A DNA stretch of 64,000 nt from Coprococcus eutactus (GCF_025149915.1 NZ_CP102278.1:3048920-3112919); one strand, 5' to 3'. Positions 17,442-28,678 are shown, numbered from the stretch's first letter. Notes: generated by a model from the letters alone, not told the origin. Numbers and translations are program-made.

Positions 17442-18035
17442 GATCTTCCTCCCTATTCTGCAATCTTCAGACCGGATCCTCGCAACCAGATCCCGATCTG
17501 TAACCCTTTGGCCTCCAATTCGAATAAATTAGATTCAAACATTACTTATTATAATGTATATACTAGTTATTGTGAACCGTTAACCAATTTACATACAGAC
17601 GATATTTTTATACAAATCTTTATATTTCCTTTAAAGTTCTTACGCCATCTTTATATCTTTGCCAGAAATACACATTTTCTACACATCTTTTCCAAAATTA
17701 GAACACAGTTTATATGTATATTATTAAATGTAAACAGCGAGAGCGAAAGCAAGTTGTTTACAATCCCCTTTTTCATAAACGACTGCAACACCCTCCCCTC
17801 ACATAATGTAGTTGCAGTCACTCCCTTTTAATACAAAAAGAAGAGGTTGCCTGAGATGGCAGCCTTTTCTTTTTGTTTTTTGTGGTCCCTGTGATGAAGG
17901 TCAACGGCAAATACGTAACGAAAAACGGATATTACACCGATATCTCTGAATGTCCACTTCATTCTCATACCGGTATAATATCCGTTTTTAATATCTATAC
18001 TTCTATATTAATTATCCTCTATATCCAGTCTTTTA
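17442..18035. other. Intergenic region with four hairpins between the dehydrogenase and the ABC transporter
   Basis: No gene was found. It contains a hairpin TGTAAACA/TGTTTACA (17729-17762), an inverted repeat GACTGCAAC/GTTGCAGTC (17781-17819), a terminator-like AGGTTGCC/GGCAGCCT hairpin with T-rich flanks on both strands (about 17843-17880), and a strong terminator at 17922-17988 (listed separately). The 17442-17720 part is AT-rich leader for the dehydrogenase gene. Confidence 0.5.
17922..17988 (-). terminator. Intrinsic terminator of the MacB-like transporter gene
   Basis: 18-base arms (17922-17939 and 17971-17988) opening AAAACGGATATTA with one G-U type mismatch, 31-base loop; the minus-strand copy ends in TTTTT. 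Lies 48 bases after the stop at 18036. Confidence 0.75.
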
Positions 18036-20687
18036 TTACTCACTTCTAAGTGCTATAACAGGATCCTTCTTAGCTGCAAGTCTCGATGGGATAAGTCCTC
18101 CGATCAATGTCAGTATAACACTGATGATGACCAGTATCACCCCACCCTTCCAAGGAAGCGCCGATACACCGGCGACATTGATGTAACTCTCTATCACCTT
18201 ACTGATCGGTATATTGATAAGTACCGTCACACCAATACCTATGAGTCCAGAGAAGAGTCCTATGATAAATGTCTCCGCATTGAACACTCTAGATATATCC
18301 TTCTTGGAAGCACCTATGCTTCGAAGAATACCTATCTCCTTAGTTCTCTCAAGAACAGAAATGTATGTGATGATTCCAATCATGATGGATGAAACTATCA
18401 ATGAAATAGCCACAAATGCAATGAGTACATAGGTTATCGCGTTGATGATCTTGGTCACCGATGACAGCATGATTCCGATGTAATCAGTGTATGTGATCTC
18501 CTTGTCAGGATAATCCTCATTGTACTTGTCTATGAGCTTTGTTATCTCGTCCTTATCTGCAAATTCTGCACAGTAGAGATTGATGGATGCCGGCTTTGCA
18601 AGTTCCGCGTATCCAAGCTTTGACATATTATCTTCATAAGTGGATGTTGACTCCTGAAAGAAGCCGTAACCCTTGAGCATCTCAAAAAGCTGTTCCTTTG
18701 TCATAGATGCCATCTGTGCCTGCATGTCCTCAGTAACCTGACCTGAATCCATAAGCTGCTGCATAACAGAATCCATATCCACATCATCCGCTGTCAGTTC
18801 CTTGCCATCTGAAAATGGCATTCCTGTGAACACGTCAGTATCAGGATTATCCATCTGAGCCTTGAGTACATCTGTCTTCTCGTTCTCTGAAACTATGTAA
18901 TTGGCAAGCTCCGATGTGTAACCTATATATCCCGGCTGCATAGTAGTTGCATACGCTTTATCCGAAGCCCTGATTACTGCTGACACCTTTACTTCAAGAC
19001 CCCCGGCCACGGCAGACTTCAGGAAATCAGCGTCAGAACTCATATCTGTATATGTTCCATCTGCATTCTTCTTGTAAAGATCGCCTGGAAGTACAACCTT
19101 GAACTTGAGATCCAGAAGATCATCATAAGTAAACACCATCTGCTCAAGCTCCGGTGCCTCTCCGCCAGCAAGTATGGTTGAAACCATATCCTTCAGTTCC
19201 TTTGAATCCCTTAGTCCAAGAGTATACAGTGTAAAATCACTTATCTCGTTGTTTTTGTCAACAACAAGTACAACCTCGTTCTTGTTCTCCGGCCAGTGTC
19301 CTGCCAGCACATCGTACTGCTGCCTGAGCAGAGTGTCATTATCTAACATCTGTGTCCACATGTCCATTGATGATGAGCCGTAACTAAACGCCGACATGAA
19401 ATCTGCCGTTGACTCCTGTGCCTCCGCCATTCCACCAAATCCCATGTCTGTCATGGTTGTGCTTGGATTTACCTGAGCAACTCCGCCATTTGCACTGTTC
19501 TCGTTGAACACATACAGTGGTGTGTCATATGTGTATGTTATATCACTTGTGTACTTTGTAAAGCCATTTGCATCGTCTTCAATATAATTCTTGAAAGACT
19601 CAAGATCGTTCTCCTTCACATCTGACACCATGGACACAAGCATGTCTCCCATGATATCTCCAGAGTAAACCTTGTCCTCGCCGGCATGATTGTGATCTGA
19701 ATCTTCTTCGTTGTTTCCGACCATCTTGGAAAGAAGCTCGCTATAATCCATCGCCTTCTTAGTTATCTGCACCGGATATGTGGCAAGTGTCTCCTCCTGT
19801 ACATCGTTGATGTACTTCTGGAATCCAGACGATAGCGACAATATAAGTGCTATTCCTATGATTCCTATACTTCCGGCAAATGCTGTTAAGAACGTTCGTC
19901 CCTTCTTTGTCATGAGGTTGTTCAGACTCAGCGAGAACGCTGTGAACATACTCATGGAGGTCTTCCTCGGAGCATAACTTCCGTCATCCTCCTTCGCCTC
20001 GTCCTCATCTGAAAACGGATTTGAATCGTCTATTATATTTCCATCGAGGAGCTTTACGATCCTTGTTGAGTACTGCTGTGCCAGCTCAGGATTGTGTGTA
20101 ACCATGATGACCAGCTTGTCCTTGGCTATCTCCTTGAGGAGTTCCATGATCTGGACGCTTGTCTCTGTATCAAGGGCACCTGTAGGTTCATCCGCCAACA
20201 AAATATCTGGATCGTTTATGAGTGCTCTGGCGATTGCAACTCTCTGCATCTGTCCACCAGACATTTGATTTGGTTTCTTGTGGATCTGATTTCCCAGACC
20301 TACCTTCTCCAGAACTTCCTTCGCCCTCTTTCTCCTCTCTGCCTTAGATACTCCTGACAGTGTAAGCGCAAGCTCTACATTCGAGAGTACTGACTGATGC
20401 GGTATGAGGTTGTAGCTCTGGAATACGAATCCAACAGAGTTATTTCTATATGAATCCCAGTCTCTTGACTTGAAATCCTTTGTCGACTTACCATTGATAA
20501 TCAGATCTCCGCTGGTATACTGATCCAATCCACCCACTATGTTCAGAAGTGTTGTCTTTCCACAACCCGACTGACCAAGTATAGACACGAACTCATTTCT
20601 TCTGAAATTTACAGATATACCCTTGAGTGCCTGAACAACTTCATCGCCCGTGTGATAATCCTTCACGATGTTCTTTAACTGAAGCAT
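18036..20687 (-). CDS. MacB/FtsX-type ABC transporter, ATPase and permease in one chain
   Basis: 883 residues. ATPase domain (about 1-230) with Walker A GQSGCGKTT (38-46), signature MSGGQMQRVAIARAL and Walker B ILLADEPTGALD. A first membrane helix follows at about 268-290, then a large extracellular domain of about 450 residues, then three C-terminal helices in an FtsX domain (SVLERTKEIGILRSIGASKKDI). This layout suits mechanotransmission transporters that export peptides or serve resistance. The start at 20687 has AAGGAGG 5-6 bases upstream; longer in-frame readings run into the repeat element. It is monocistronic, ending in a strong hairpin. Confidence 0.9.
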   Translation of the reverse strand: MLQLKNIVKDYHTGDEVVQALKGISVNFRRNEFVSILGQSGCGKTTLLNIVGGLDQYTSGDLIINGKSTKDFKSRDWDSYRNNSVGFVFQSYNLIPHQSVLSNVELALTLSGVSKAERRKRAKEVLEKVGLGNQIHKKPNQMSGGQMQRVAIARALINDPDILLADEPTGALDTETSVQIMELLKEIAKDKLVIMVTHNPELAQQYSTRIVKLLDGNIIDDSNPFSDEDEAKEDDGSYAPRKTSMSMFTAFSLSLNNLMTKKGRTFLTAFAGSIGIIGIALILSLSSGFQKYINDVQEETLATYPVQITKKAMDYSELLSKMVGNNEEDSDHNHAGEDKVYSGDIMGDMLVSMVSDVKENDLESFKNYIEDDANGFTKYTSDITYTYDTPLYVFNENSANGGVAQVNPSTTMTDMGFGGMAEAQESTADFMSAFSYGSSSMDMWTQMLDNDTLLRQQYDVLAGHWPENKNEVVLVVDKNNEISDFTLYTLGLRDSKELKDMVSTILAGGEAPELEQMVFTYDDLLDLKFKVVLPGDLYKKNADGTYTDMSSDADFLKSAVAGGLEVKVSAVIRASDKAYATTMQPGYIGYTSELANYIVSENEKTDVLKAQMDNPDTDVFTGMPFSDGKELTADDVDMDSVMQQLMDSGQVTEDMQAQMASMTKEQLFEMLKGYGFFQESTSTYEDNMSKLGYAELAKPASINLYCAEFADKDEITKLIDKYNEDYPDKEITYTDYIGIMLSSVTKIINAITYVLIAFVAISLIVSSIMIGIITYISVLERTKEIGILRSIGASKKDISRVFNAETFIIGLFSGLIGIGVTVLINIPISKVIESYINVAGVSALPWKGGVILVIISVILTLIGGLIPSRLAAKKDPVIALRSE

Positions 20688-20691
20688 TCTT

Positions 20692-20843
20692 TCCTCCTTA
20701 CGAAATTTATTGAGCAGACGCATGAAAAGCGCTTCGCGCGGCGTCTGCGTGCTTCGCAAGGCATCCTCCCGCTCCGCGGGATCCCTCCTTACGAAATTTA
20801 TAGAGCAGACGCATGAAAGGCGCTTCGCGCGGCGTCTGCGTGG
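20692..20843 (-). repeat. Composite stem-loop repeat at a ribosome site: one 91-bp unit plus a partial second copy
   Basis: One full unit (20692-20782) and a partial copy (20783-20843) lie head to tail just upstream of the MacB-like gene. On the transcript each unit has a terminal hairpin (CCCGC GGA GCGGG), a short spacer, an arm GCAGACGC, a hairpin GCGC GAA GCGC, the bridge TTTTCATG, the matching arm, an AT-rich stretch and AAGGAGG. The copies differ at only a few positions. The last AAGGAGG is the ribosome site of the gene at 20687. Same family as 34276-34534 and 54691-54790. Confidence 0.85.
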
Positions 20844-21106
20844 AATACATATTTTACGTTATGTTCTATATACATTACATTTTTCTACATTTGTTAATAT
20901 TACTGGCAAATCATAGCATTTATTTTTTTCTATTTCAATTAAGACTGGCTATTCTTTATAAATGTTTTATTTTCCAGCGATAAGTTTAAACTAACTATAT
21001 GCTGAACTTTTGGTTAAAAATTCTTTTATTTTATAATTATATGGGTTATAATCAGCGTAAGTGGGTACGTAAGTATCCAAATATAATTTTACGGAGGATT
21101 TTACAA
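20844..21106 (+). promoter_or_regulatory. Divergent intergenic region with fba promoter
   Basis: AT-rich spacer between the minus-strand transporter and the plus-strand aldolase. On the plus strand -35 TTGGTT (21010-21015), 16-base spacer, -10 TATAAT (21032-21037); a second TATAAT at 21047-21052 lacks a good -35. No convincing promoter for the transporter was identified. Confidence 0.5.
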
Positions 21107-21976
21107 ATGTTAGTTTCAGCAACAGAAATGTTAAAGAAAGCTAAGGCTGGTCACTACGCAGTAGGACAGTTCAACATCAACAACCTTGAGTGGACAAAGG
21201 CTGTTCTCCTTACAGCACAGGAGCTTCAGTCACCTGTTATCCTTGGTGTTTCAGAGGGCGCTGGAAAGTATATGACAGGATTTGAGACAGTTGCAGCAAT
21301 GGTTAAGGCTATGGATGAGTCACTTGGAATCACAGTTCCTGTAGCTCTTCACCTTGATCACGGAACATACGAAGGATGCTACAAGTGTGTTAAGGCTGGA
21401 TTTACTTCAATCATGTTCGATGGTTCACACTATCCATTCGAGGAGAACCTTGCTAAGTCAACAGAGCTCGTTAACGTAGCTCATCAGCTTGGCCTCTCAA
21501 TCGAGTGTGAGGTTGGTTCTATCGGTGGTGAGGAAGACGGAGTTATTGGTATGGGCGAGTGCGCTGATCCAGCGGAGTGCAAGACTATCGCTGATCTCGG
21601 CGTTGATATGCTTGCTGCTGGTATCGGTAACATCCATGGTAAGTACCCAGCTAACTGGAAGGGACTTAGCTTCGAGACACTTGATGCTATCCAGCAGAAG
21701 ACAGGTGTTATGCCATTAGTTCTTCACGGTGGTACAGGTATCCCAGCTGACATGATCAAGAAGGCTATTTCACTTGGCGTTTCAAAGATCAACGTTAACA
21801 CAGAGTGCCAGTTATCATTTGCAGATGCTACAAGAAAGTACATCGAGGCTGGTAAGGATCTCGAGGGCAAGGGATTTGATCCTAGAAAGCTTCTCGCTCC
21901 TGGTTTCGAGGCTATCAAGGCTACTGTTAAGGAGAAGATGGAACTCTTCGGATCAGTTGGTAAGGCTAACGACTAA
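21107..21976 (+). CDS. fba: Class II fructose-1,6-bisphosphate aldolase
   Basis: 289 residues. Glycolytic zinc enzyme that splits fructose-1,6-bisphosphate to dihydroxyacetone phosphate and glyceraldehyde-3-phosphate. Metal and active-site motifs: VALHLDHGTYEG, FDGSHYPFEEN, IECEVGSIGGEEDG, GIGNIHGKYP and LVLHGGTGIP. GGAGG lies 9 bases before the ATG at 21107; an upstream extension to 20999 lacks a ribosome site and would contain the promoter. Strongly biased codons (TTC, AAG, ACA, CTT) fit high expression. Single-gene unit with its own promoter and terminator. Confidence 0.97.
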   Translation: MLVSATEMLKKAKAGHYAVGQFNINNLEWTKAVLLTAQELQSPVILGVSEGAGKYMTGFETVAAMVKAMDESLGITVPVALHLDHGTYEGCYKCVKAGFTSIMFDGSHYPFEENLAKSTELVNVAHQLGLSIECEVGSIGGEEDGVIGMGECADPAECKTIADLGVDMLAAGIGNIHGKYPANWKGLSFETLDAIQQKTGVMPLVLHGGTGIPADMIKKAISLGVSKINVNTECQLSFADATRKYIEAGKDLEGKGFDPRKLLAPGFEAIKATVKEKMELFGSVGKAND

Positions 21977-22064
21977 TCAGCTATCTTTGACAGACTAATT
22001 AACAAATGTAACGATAAACTATCCGGTACCTATCGGACAAGTATCGCTCACGTAAACTTAAAGA

Positions 22065-22098
22065 CCCCCATCACAGCATATACAAGTCGTGGTGGGGT
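22065..22098 (+). terminator. Intrinsic terminator of fba
   Basis: Hairpin CCCCCATCAC/GTGGTGGGGT with one G-U pair and a 14-base loop, then TTCTTATTTGTT on the plus strand, 88 bases after the stop. Confidence 0.75.
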
Positions 22099-22508
22099 TC
22101 TTATTTGTTGTTTTGGACTCTGATTTCGTCTAATAAATATTTGTCATCTTTACGTCAAGTGCTTTTTATCCCAAATCAGCCTGTTTTGGTTGAATAAGGA
22201 TAAAATTATCCATTTTCTCCATTTTATTGAACTGAAAGATACAAAATATCAGGGTATTATCCTAGAATGCAGTTTTGATTTGAATTTAGGATAATTTTGT
22301 AACAAATTCCTTCGAATCCCAGCGCAAATATAAAAACGCATTGTTATAAAGTGTTATTTTAGATAGTATCAAATGAGTTATAAAAAATGTATCCAAATAA
22401 AAAGGACTCAAATGCGTACTGGGTGGACAAATAATGAACACGGCAAAAGAACGAACGAAAACGGCCAACAAAAAGACAAATAAATAAAACAAGCCAAAAC
22501 AAATAAAT
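22099..22508. other. Gene-free AT-rich spacer with short palindromes
   Basis: No supported gene. Contains the palindrome GGATAAAATTATCC (22198-22211) and a nearby pair TATCCTA...TAGGATA around 22258-22290. A minus-strand open frame (22286-22579) runs through the terminator of the next gene and lacks a ribosome site, so it is not called. Confidence 0.4.
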
Positions 22509-22559
22509 AAGGACAAAGCGTTGTTAAATGGGATTGATCCATAAACACGTTTTGTCCTT
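22509..22559 (-). terminator. Intrinsic terminator after the Q/P/Y-repeat membrane protein
   Basis: Arms AAGGACAAAGCG/CGTTTTGTCCTT (one G-U), 27-base loop, followed on the minus strand by TATTTATTT. Lies about 60 bases after the stop at 22618. Confidence 0.65.
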
Positions 22560-22617
22560 AAAAAATTCTTATATTTCATTTATGGCAAAGCCTGATATCT
22601 TCAATTCTTTTCTTCTG

Positions 22618-23664
22618 TTATACTGCAGATTCCGCAGTTTCTTTCTCTGACTTTGCCTTTTTCCTGCTGACTGCCCACCATACAGGCACTGATACCAGAA
22701 GAAGAATTGCTGTTACCACGCTGAACCATGCACCAAAACCGAGACCGGCATTTACTGTTTTGTCCAGCCTGCCAAGATCTATCAGCGAGAGCACAAACTC
22801 GAATATGAGTGCGCCTCCAATGATAACTGATATCACAAGATCAATTATATATGCTACAGTTTTGTTCATGAACGCACTTATTATATCTGCAACAAGCAAT
22901 ACTGCCACTACAATTACAGATATTACATCTATGCCAAATACTCCACTTATCGTTCTGACATCAGAATCCATATGTGCATACGGCAAAAATACTGTGATCA
23001 AAGCCATGATCATTCCAACAATATTTAACAGATTTGGTATATGTGTTGAACCCTTCTTGACATCTACAGGAACATTCTGTCTGTACTCATACCCAACATA
23101 TCCCATCGGACTGTCATACGGTGTAGACTGCTGACCCGGTTGACCGTATGGTGGCTGCTGGTATGACTGCTGCCCTGCCGGACCATAGTTCTGCTGCTGT
23201 CCCGGTGCGCTGTACTGCGGTTGCTGATATGGCTGCCGCCCTGACGAACCATAATAATTCTGCGGCTGTCCCGGTGCACCATACCGAGGCTGCTGATACG
23301 GCTGCTGCCCTGACAAACCATAATTCTGCGGCTGTCCCAGCTGGCTGTACTGTGGTCTCTGCTGATATTCCTGTCCGTCTGCCTGCATCTGCTGTGCATA
23401 TGAATCCTGATTCCACTGTCTCTGCTGATCATATCCTGACTGTCCGTGATACGGCTGCAGCCCTGCCGGACCATAGTTCTGCTGCTGTCCCGGTGCGCTG
23501 TACTGCGGCTGCTGCCCTGACTGGCCATAATTTTGCGGCTGACACGGCTGATCATATCCCGAACGTGCCTGTTCATTATTCAGCGTATCTTTCTGTTCCA
23601 GATTACCCTCTAATGACAATCTATCATCCTTGTGGATACCATCTACATTATTCTGTTCATCCAT
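22618..23664 (-). CDS. Membrane protein with Q/P/Y/G-rich tandem repeats, function unknown
   Basis: 348 residues. The N-terminal half (about 30-195) is low complexity, made of degenerate repeats around QPQYSAPGQQQNYGPAG and PYQQP, rich in Gln, Pro, Tyr and Gly with few charges. The C-terminal half has four membrane helices (about 215-330) and a short Lys/Glu tail. Such proline/glutamine-rich leaders on small helical bundles occur in many Firmicute proteins of unknown role and may be surface-exposed or phase-separating; neither is shown. GGAGGT lies 10 bases before the ATG at 23664. It lies 39 bases downstream of uvrA and is probably co-transcribed. Confidence 0.75.
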   Translation of the reverse strand: MDEQNNVDGIHKDDRLSLEGNLEQKDTLNNEQARSGYDQPCQPQNYGQSGQQPQYSAPGQQQNYGPAGLQPYHGQSGYDQQRQWNQDSYAQQMQADGQEYQQRPQYSQLGQPQNYGLSGQQPYQQPRYGAPGQPQNYYGSSGRQPYQQPQYSAPGQQQNYGPAGQQSYQQPPYGQPGQQSTPYDSPMGYVGYEYRQNVPVDVKKGSTHIPNLLNIVGMIMALITVFLPYAHMDSDVRTISGVFGIDVISVIVVAVLLVADIISAFMNKTVAYIIDLVISVIIGGALIFEFVLSLIDLGRLDKTVNAGLGFGAWFSVVTAILLLVSVPVWWAVSRKKAKSEKETAESAV

Positions 23665-23703
23665 GTTGTCATCTACCTCCGATGTAATTATTCGACACAT
23701 CCC

Positions 23704-26655
23704 TTACATGCCGAGATACCTCTTCAGATACTGTCCTGTATACGACTGAGGTATCTTTGCTACCTCCTCCGGAGTTCCTCTGGCAATGACTGTTCCACCG
23801 CCAGCACCTCCTTCAGGTCCCATGTCAATAATATAATCTGCGGTCTTGATGACGTCAAGGTTATGTTCGATAACAACAACCGTATTTCCGCCCTCGCTGA
23901 GCCTCCTGAGTATATCCACAAGCCTGTGAACATCAGCAAAATGAAGTCCCGTGGTAGGCTCATCAAGTACATATATTGTCTTTCCTGTTCCACGCCTTGA
24001 CAACTCGGTTGCAAGCTTGATTCTCTGTGCCTCTCCGCCTGACAGAGTGGTGGATGGCTGTCCAAGCCTGATATATCCTAGTCCCACATCTCGCAACGTT
24101 TCTATCTTCCTGAGTATTCTCGGAACATTTGCAAAGAACTCACATGCCTCATCAACAGTCATATCGAGAACTTCATTGATACTCTTACCCTTGTATTTGA
24201 CCTCCAGGGTCTCCCTGTTGTATCTCTTTCCTCCGCACACTTCACATGGCACATATATATCTGGCAGGAAGTGCATCTCTATCTTGATTATTCCATCTCC
24301 ACGACACGCCTCACATCGTCCACCAGATACATTGAAGCTGAATCTTCCCTTGCCGTAACCTCTTGCCTTGGCATCCTTGGTTCCGGCAAACAGATCCCTT
24401 ATCAGATCAAATGTACCTGTATACGTAGCCGGATTGGACCTCGGCGTTCTACCTATAGGTGACTGGTCTATATTGATAATCTTATCCAAAGCATCATAGC
24501 CAATGATATGGTCGTGCTTTCCTGCTTTAATCCTGCTCTTGTTGAGTCTTCTCGCCAGCTTCTTGTACAAGATCTCATTTACCAGAGAACTCTTTCCTGA
24601 ACCAGACACACCCGTCACACATGTCATGATTCCAAGTGGTATATCCACATCTATATGCTTGAGATTGTTCTCATAAGCATTCTTGACAGTGAGCCATCCA
24701 GTTGGCTTTCTCCTCACATCCGGAACCTCTATCTTCTTCCTGCCACTTAAGTAGTCACCGGTGATAGAATTCTCGCACTTCATGATATCCTCTGCGGTTC
24801 CCTCTGCAACCACATATCCACCATTTGCACCGGCTCCCGGTCCTATATCTATGATGTGATCCGCAGCCCTCATAGTGTCCTCGTCATGCTCGACAACGAT
24901 CAGAGTATTTCCAAGGTCTCTCAGATTCTTGAGAGCAGCTATGAGCTTGTCATTATCCCTCTGATGAAGTCCGATACTCGGCTCGTCAAGAATATACGCA
25001 ACACCCACCAGACCTGAACCTATCTGCGTTGCAAGTCTAATTCTCTGCGCCTCACCTCCTGAGAGCGTGCTTGTACCCCTGCTCAGGCACAGATAGTCAA
25101 GACCCACGTCTATAAGAAAATGCAATCTTGACCTGATCTCCTTGAGTATAGCTGCGCCTATCATCTTCTGTCTGTCCGTGAGCTCCAGCTCTTTCATGAA
25201 TTTTGCAAGTTCTGTGATAGGAAGCTCTGTAAGTTCAGCAATATTCTTATCTCCAACTGTAACAGCAAGGGCTGTGGGCTTAAGTCTCTTGCCACCGCAA
25301 ACCTCACACGGAGTTATAGTCATGAATGTCTCATACTCAGCCTTAGTAGACTCAGCAGATGTCTCCCTGTATCTTCTTGCGACACTCTTCAGAAGTCCTT
25401 CAAATGTTATGTCATACACGCCTTCACCGCGCTGTCCCTTATAGTACACCTTAACTGGGCGAGAGTTCTTTCCATATAATAAGAGATCTTTTATATCCTG
25501 TGGGTAATCCTGAAATGGTGTATCCAGAGAGAACCCATATTCCTTACCGAGTGCCTTGAGTATTGCATTTGAATAGCTCTTGCCATCATTGCATGACTGC
25601 CATCCAAGTACCACAATGGCTCCATCATTTATAGACAGACTCTGATCGGGTATCATAAGATCCGGATCAAATTCCATCTTGAAGCCAAGACCTGCACATG
25701 TCGGGCATGCGCCAAATGGATTGTTGAACGAAAAGCTTCTCGGCTCTATCTCATCTATGCTGATTCCGCAATCCGGACATGAAAAGCTGTCTGAAAAATT
25801 GATGACAGCATTCTCCTTCTGAACACCGTTCTCATCCCTCTCCCCGATCACCTCTATCTTCATAAGACCTTCTGCGAGCTGAAGGGCTGTCTCTATGGAA
25901 TCCGTGAGTCGACGCTCCACATCCTGTCTGACAACCAGACGATCTACAACTATATCTATGCTGTGTTTCTTATTCTTATCAAGTTTTATCTCCTCTGACA
26001 GCTCATACATACTTCCATCGACAACCACTCTGACAAATCCGCTCTTCTTTGCCTTCTCAAGAAGCTTTACATGCTCTCCCTTTCGGCCTCTGACCACAGG
26101 CGCAAGCACCATGAACTTTGTCCTCTCTGGAAGCTTCATGATCTCATCCACCATCTGGTCAACCGTCTGTCTGCTTATGACCTTGCCGCAGTTCGGACAG
26201 TGTGGTATTCCCACTCTTGCATATAGAAGTCTAAAATAGTCGTATATCTCTGTGACAGTACCAACTGTAGATCGAGGATTTCTGTTTGTTGACTTCTGAT
26301 CTATGGAGATTGCAGGGGAAAGTCCCTCTATCTTGTCCACGTCCGGCTTCTCAGCCTGTCCAAGGAACTGTCTCGCATAGGAGGACAGAGACTCCATGTA
26401 TCGTCTCTGTCCCTCCGCATATATCGTGTCAAATGCCAGTGAAGACTTACCTGATCCCGAAAGTCCTGTCACGACGACAAATTTGTCCCTTGGAATCTTG
26501 ACATTGATATTCTTTAGATTATTTTCACGTGCGCCCTCAATAGTTATATACTTCCTATCAATATTCCTGCTGGCGTTGAAATAATCATCCTTCATGCTCG
26601 CATCCGTTATATCCTCCAGATGCTCACTGCGTTCATAATTCTTATTGTCTTCCAT
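23704..26655 (-). CDS. uvrA: Excinuclease ABC subunit A
   Basis: 983 residues from the first ATG. Damage-sensing dimeric ATPase of nucleotide excision repair. Two ABC modules: Walker [15 protein letters not shown] and [14 protein letters not shown], signatures [16 protein letters not shown] and [16 protein letters not shown]. Zinc modules CPNCGK, CPDCG...CPTC, CEVCGG and CEAC...CEVCGG. The start is uncertain: ATG at 26655 has AGAAAAGG upstream, while an internal ATG at 26595 (963 aa) gives a length nearer the usual about 940. uvrB lies immediately upstream on the same strand, forming a uvrBA operon. Confidence 0.96.
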   Translation of the reverse strand: MEDNKNYERSEHLEDITDASMKDDYFNASRNIDRKYITIEGARENNLKNINVKIPRDKFVVVTGLSGSGKSSLAFDTIYAEGQRRYMESLSSYARQFLGQAEKPDVDKIEGLSPAISIDQKSTNRNPRSTVGTVTEIYDYFRLLYARVGIPHCPNCGKVISRQTVDQMVDEIMKLPERTKFMVLAPVVRGRKGEHVKLLEKAKKSGFVRVVVDGSMYELSEEIKLDKNKKHSIDIVVDRLVVRQDVERRLTDSIETALQLAEGLMKIEVIGERDENGVQKENAVINFSDSFSCPDCGISIDEIEPRSFSFNNPFGACPTCAGLGFKMEFDPDLMIPDQSLSINDGAIVVLGWQSCNDGKSYSNAILKALGKEYGFSLDTPFQDYPQDIKDLLLYGKNSRPVKVYYKGQRGEGVYDITFEGLLKSVARRYRETSAESTKAEYETFMTITPCEVCGGKRLKPTALAVTVGDKNIAELTELPITELAKFMKELELTDRQKMIGAAILKEIRSRLHFLIDVGLDYLCLSRGTSTLSGGEAQRIRLATQIGSGLVGVAYILDEPSIGLHQRDNDKLIAALKNLRDLGNTLIVVEHDEDTMRAADHIIDIGPGAGANGGYVVAEGTAEDIMKCENSITGDYLSGRKKIEVPDVRRKPTGWLTVKNAYENNLKHIDVDIPLGIMTCVTGVSGSGKSSLVNEILYKKLARRLNKSRIKAGKHDHIIGYDALDKIINIDQSPIGRTPRSNPATYTGTFDLIRDLFAGTKDAKARGYGKGRFSFNVSGGRCEACRGDGIIKIEMHFLPDIYVPCEVCGGKRYNRETLEVKYKGKSINEVLDMTVDEACEFFANVPRILRKIETLRDVGLGYIRLGQPSTTLSGGEAQRIKLATELSRRGTGKTIYVLDEPTTGLHFADVHRLVDILRRLSEGGNTVVVIEHNLDVIKTADYIIDMGPEGGAGGGTVIARGTPEEVAKIPQSYTGQYLKRYLGM

Positions 26656-26689
26656 CTTGATCTAACCTTTTCTCTTTATTATTTATATT

Positions 26690-28678
26690 TCAGTCCTTAT
26701 CATAATCTCTGAGTGCCGCCTTGTACACCTTGAGCTGATCTCTGATCTCCGCCGCCACCTCAAAGTTGAGGTCTGCTGCCGCCATATTCATCTTCTTGGT
26801 CAGCTTGGCAATAACCTTCTGAAGCTCCTTCTTCGTCATGGACTCAGCGTCCTTATCCTCATCTGGAAGCTCCTCCTTCTTCACCTCTATGGTTATGAGA
26901 TCCCTTATGCTCTTCTCTATAGTCTTAGGGGTTATTCCATGTTCCTCATTATACTTCTGCTGTATCTCACGACGTCTGCTCGTCTCATCTAGGGCATACT
27001 TCATAGAACCCGTAATAGTGTCCGCATACATGATGACATGTCCATCTACATTTCGGGCTGCTCTTCCTATGGTCTGGATGAGCGATGTCTCCGATCTCAG
27101 GAAACCTTCCTTGTCAGCATCCAGTATTGCCACCAAAGTGATCTCCGGTATATCAAGTCCCTCTCTCAGAAGGTTGATTCCAACAAGCACGTCGAACACA
27201 CCAAGACGGAGATCTCTCACTATCTCAACTCTCTCCATAGTATCTATATCCGAGTGCAGATATTTTACCTTTATATCATTATCCCTCATATAGCTGGTGA
27301 GGTCCTCAGCCATACGTTTTGTAAGAGTAGTTACAAGCACCTTGTGTCCCTGCTCAGTCTCCTTGCGGACCTCTTTGAGCAGATCGTCTATCTGTCCCTC
27401 AACCGGTCTGACCTCAACCGGCGGATCAAGAAGTCCCGTAGGTCTGATGATCTGTTCAGCCATGAGCATCTGGTGTTCTTCCTCGTATTTGCCTGGTGTG
27501 GCAGATACGAACATGACCTGATCCAGCTTCTGCTCAAATTCTGAGAAATTGAGAGGTCTGTTGTCAAGTGCCGACGGAAGCCTGAAGCCATAGTCCACCA
27601 GATTCATCTTACGTGAACGGTCTCCCGAATACATAGCACCAACCTGCGGCACTGTCATATGCGACTCATCTATAATAAGAAGGAAGTCATCACCAAAGAA
27701 ATCCAGCAATGTGCTCGGTGTCTCCCCAGCTGATCTGCCAGCCAGAGGTCCTGAATAATTCTCTATTCCAGAACAAAATCCAGTCTCCCGCATCATCTCC
27801 ATGTCAAAGTTAGTTCTCTCCTCGATACGCTGGGCCTCAATGAGTTTATCCTTTGACTTGAAATACGCAACTCTGTCCTTGAGTTCTGCCTCTATCCTCT
27901 TCAGTGCCTTCTCCATCTTCTCCTGTCCAACCACATAGTGGGACGCCGGGAACAGACAAGTGTATGTCAGATCCCTCTTTCCCTCTCCGGTGAGCGGGTC
28001 AAATTCCGTGATCCTATCTATCTCATCTCCGAAGAATTCTATCCTTATTCCATCATCAAATGTAGACACAGGAATGATCTCCAGCACATCCCCACGCACC
28101 CTAAATGTACCTCTCTGCAGATCCATATCATTCCTGTCATACTGTATATCTGTCAGCTCATCGATGACCTGATCCCTGTCCTTTATCATGCCCACTCTGA
28201 ATGAGAGCATCTGATTCCTATACTCGTCCGGATCACCGATACCATATATACACGATACAGACGCAACCACGATGACGTCCTTCCTGTCTATAAGCGCCGC
28301 TGTTGCACTATGCCTCATACGGTCAATATCATCATTTATAGATGAATCCTTTGCAATATAAGTATCCGTAGACGCAACATATGCCTCCGGCTGGTAATAA
28401 TCATAGTATGAAACAAAATACTCCACTGCATTATTCGGAAAAAATTCCTTCATCTCTCCATAAAGCTGCGCCGCCAAAGTCTTGTTATGTGCAAGAACCA
28501 AAGTAGGCTTATTCAGCTGCTGTATGACATTCGCCATGGTAAATGTCTTACCAGATCCGGTTACACCGAGCAGCGTCTCGAACTGATTGCCTTCCTGAAA
28601 ACCCTTTACCAATTTTTCTATTGCCTCCGGCTGATCTCCGGTGGGCTTATATTCCGATACCAATTCAAAATGATCCAT
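26690..28678 (-). CDS. uvrB: Excinuclease ABC subunit B
   Basis: 662 residues. DNA-damage verification helicase of nucleotide excision repair, handed to DNA by UvrA and binding UvrC. Walker [11 protein letters not shown], beta-hairpin [14 protein letters not shown]-like box IIDESH, helicase motif [11 protein letters not shown], and a C-terminal UVR motif (about 620-655). AGGAG lies 6 bases before the ATG. uvrA follows after 34 bases. No LexA/DinR box was recognised in the short upstream gap, though I could not scan for one systematically. Confidence 0.97.
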   Translation of the reverse strand: MDHFELVSEYKPTGDQPEAIEKLVKGFQEGNQFETLLGVTGSGKTFTMANVIQQLNKPTLVLAHNKTLAAQLYGEMKEFFPNNAVEYFVSYYDYYQPEAYVASTDTYIAKDSSINDDIDRMRHSATAALIDRKDVIVVASVSCIYGIGDPDEYRNQMLSFRVGMIKDRDQVIDELTDIQYDRNDMDLQRGTFRVRGDVLEIIPVSTFDDGIRIEFFGDEIDRITEFDPLTGEGKRDLTYTCLFPASHYVVGQEKMEKALKRIEAELKDRVAYFKSKDKLIEAQRIEERTNFDMEMMRETGFCSGIENYSGPLAGRSAGETPSTLLDFFGDDFLLIIDESHMTVPQVGAMYSGDRSRKMNLVDYGFRLPSALDNRPLNFSEFEQKLDQVMFVSATPGKYEEEHQMLMAEQIIRPTGLLDPPVEVRPVEGQIDDLLKEVRKETEQGHKVLVTTLTKRMAEDLTSYMRDNDIKVKYLHSDIDTMERVEIVRDLRLGVFDVLVGINLLREGLDIPEITLVAILDADKEGFLRSETSLIQTIGRAARNVDGHVIMYADTITGSMKYALDETSRRREIQQKYNEEHGITPKTIEKSIRDLITIEVKKEELPDEDKDAESMTKKELQKVIAKLTKKMNMAAADLNFEVAAEIRDQLKVYKAALRDYDKD

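Noticed and set aside
22286..22579. Minus-strand open frame of 97 codons
   Set aside because: It spans the terminator of the upstream gene, has no ribosome site and is Phe/Leu-rich from AT-rich DNA.
23148..23687. Long open frames antisense to the Q/P/Y-repeat gene
   Set aside because: Repetitive codons create long frames on both strands and several phases; only the minus-strand one has a ribosome site and membrane helices.
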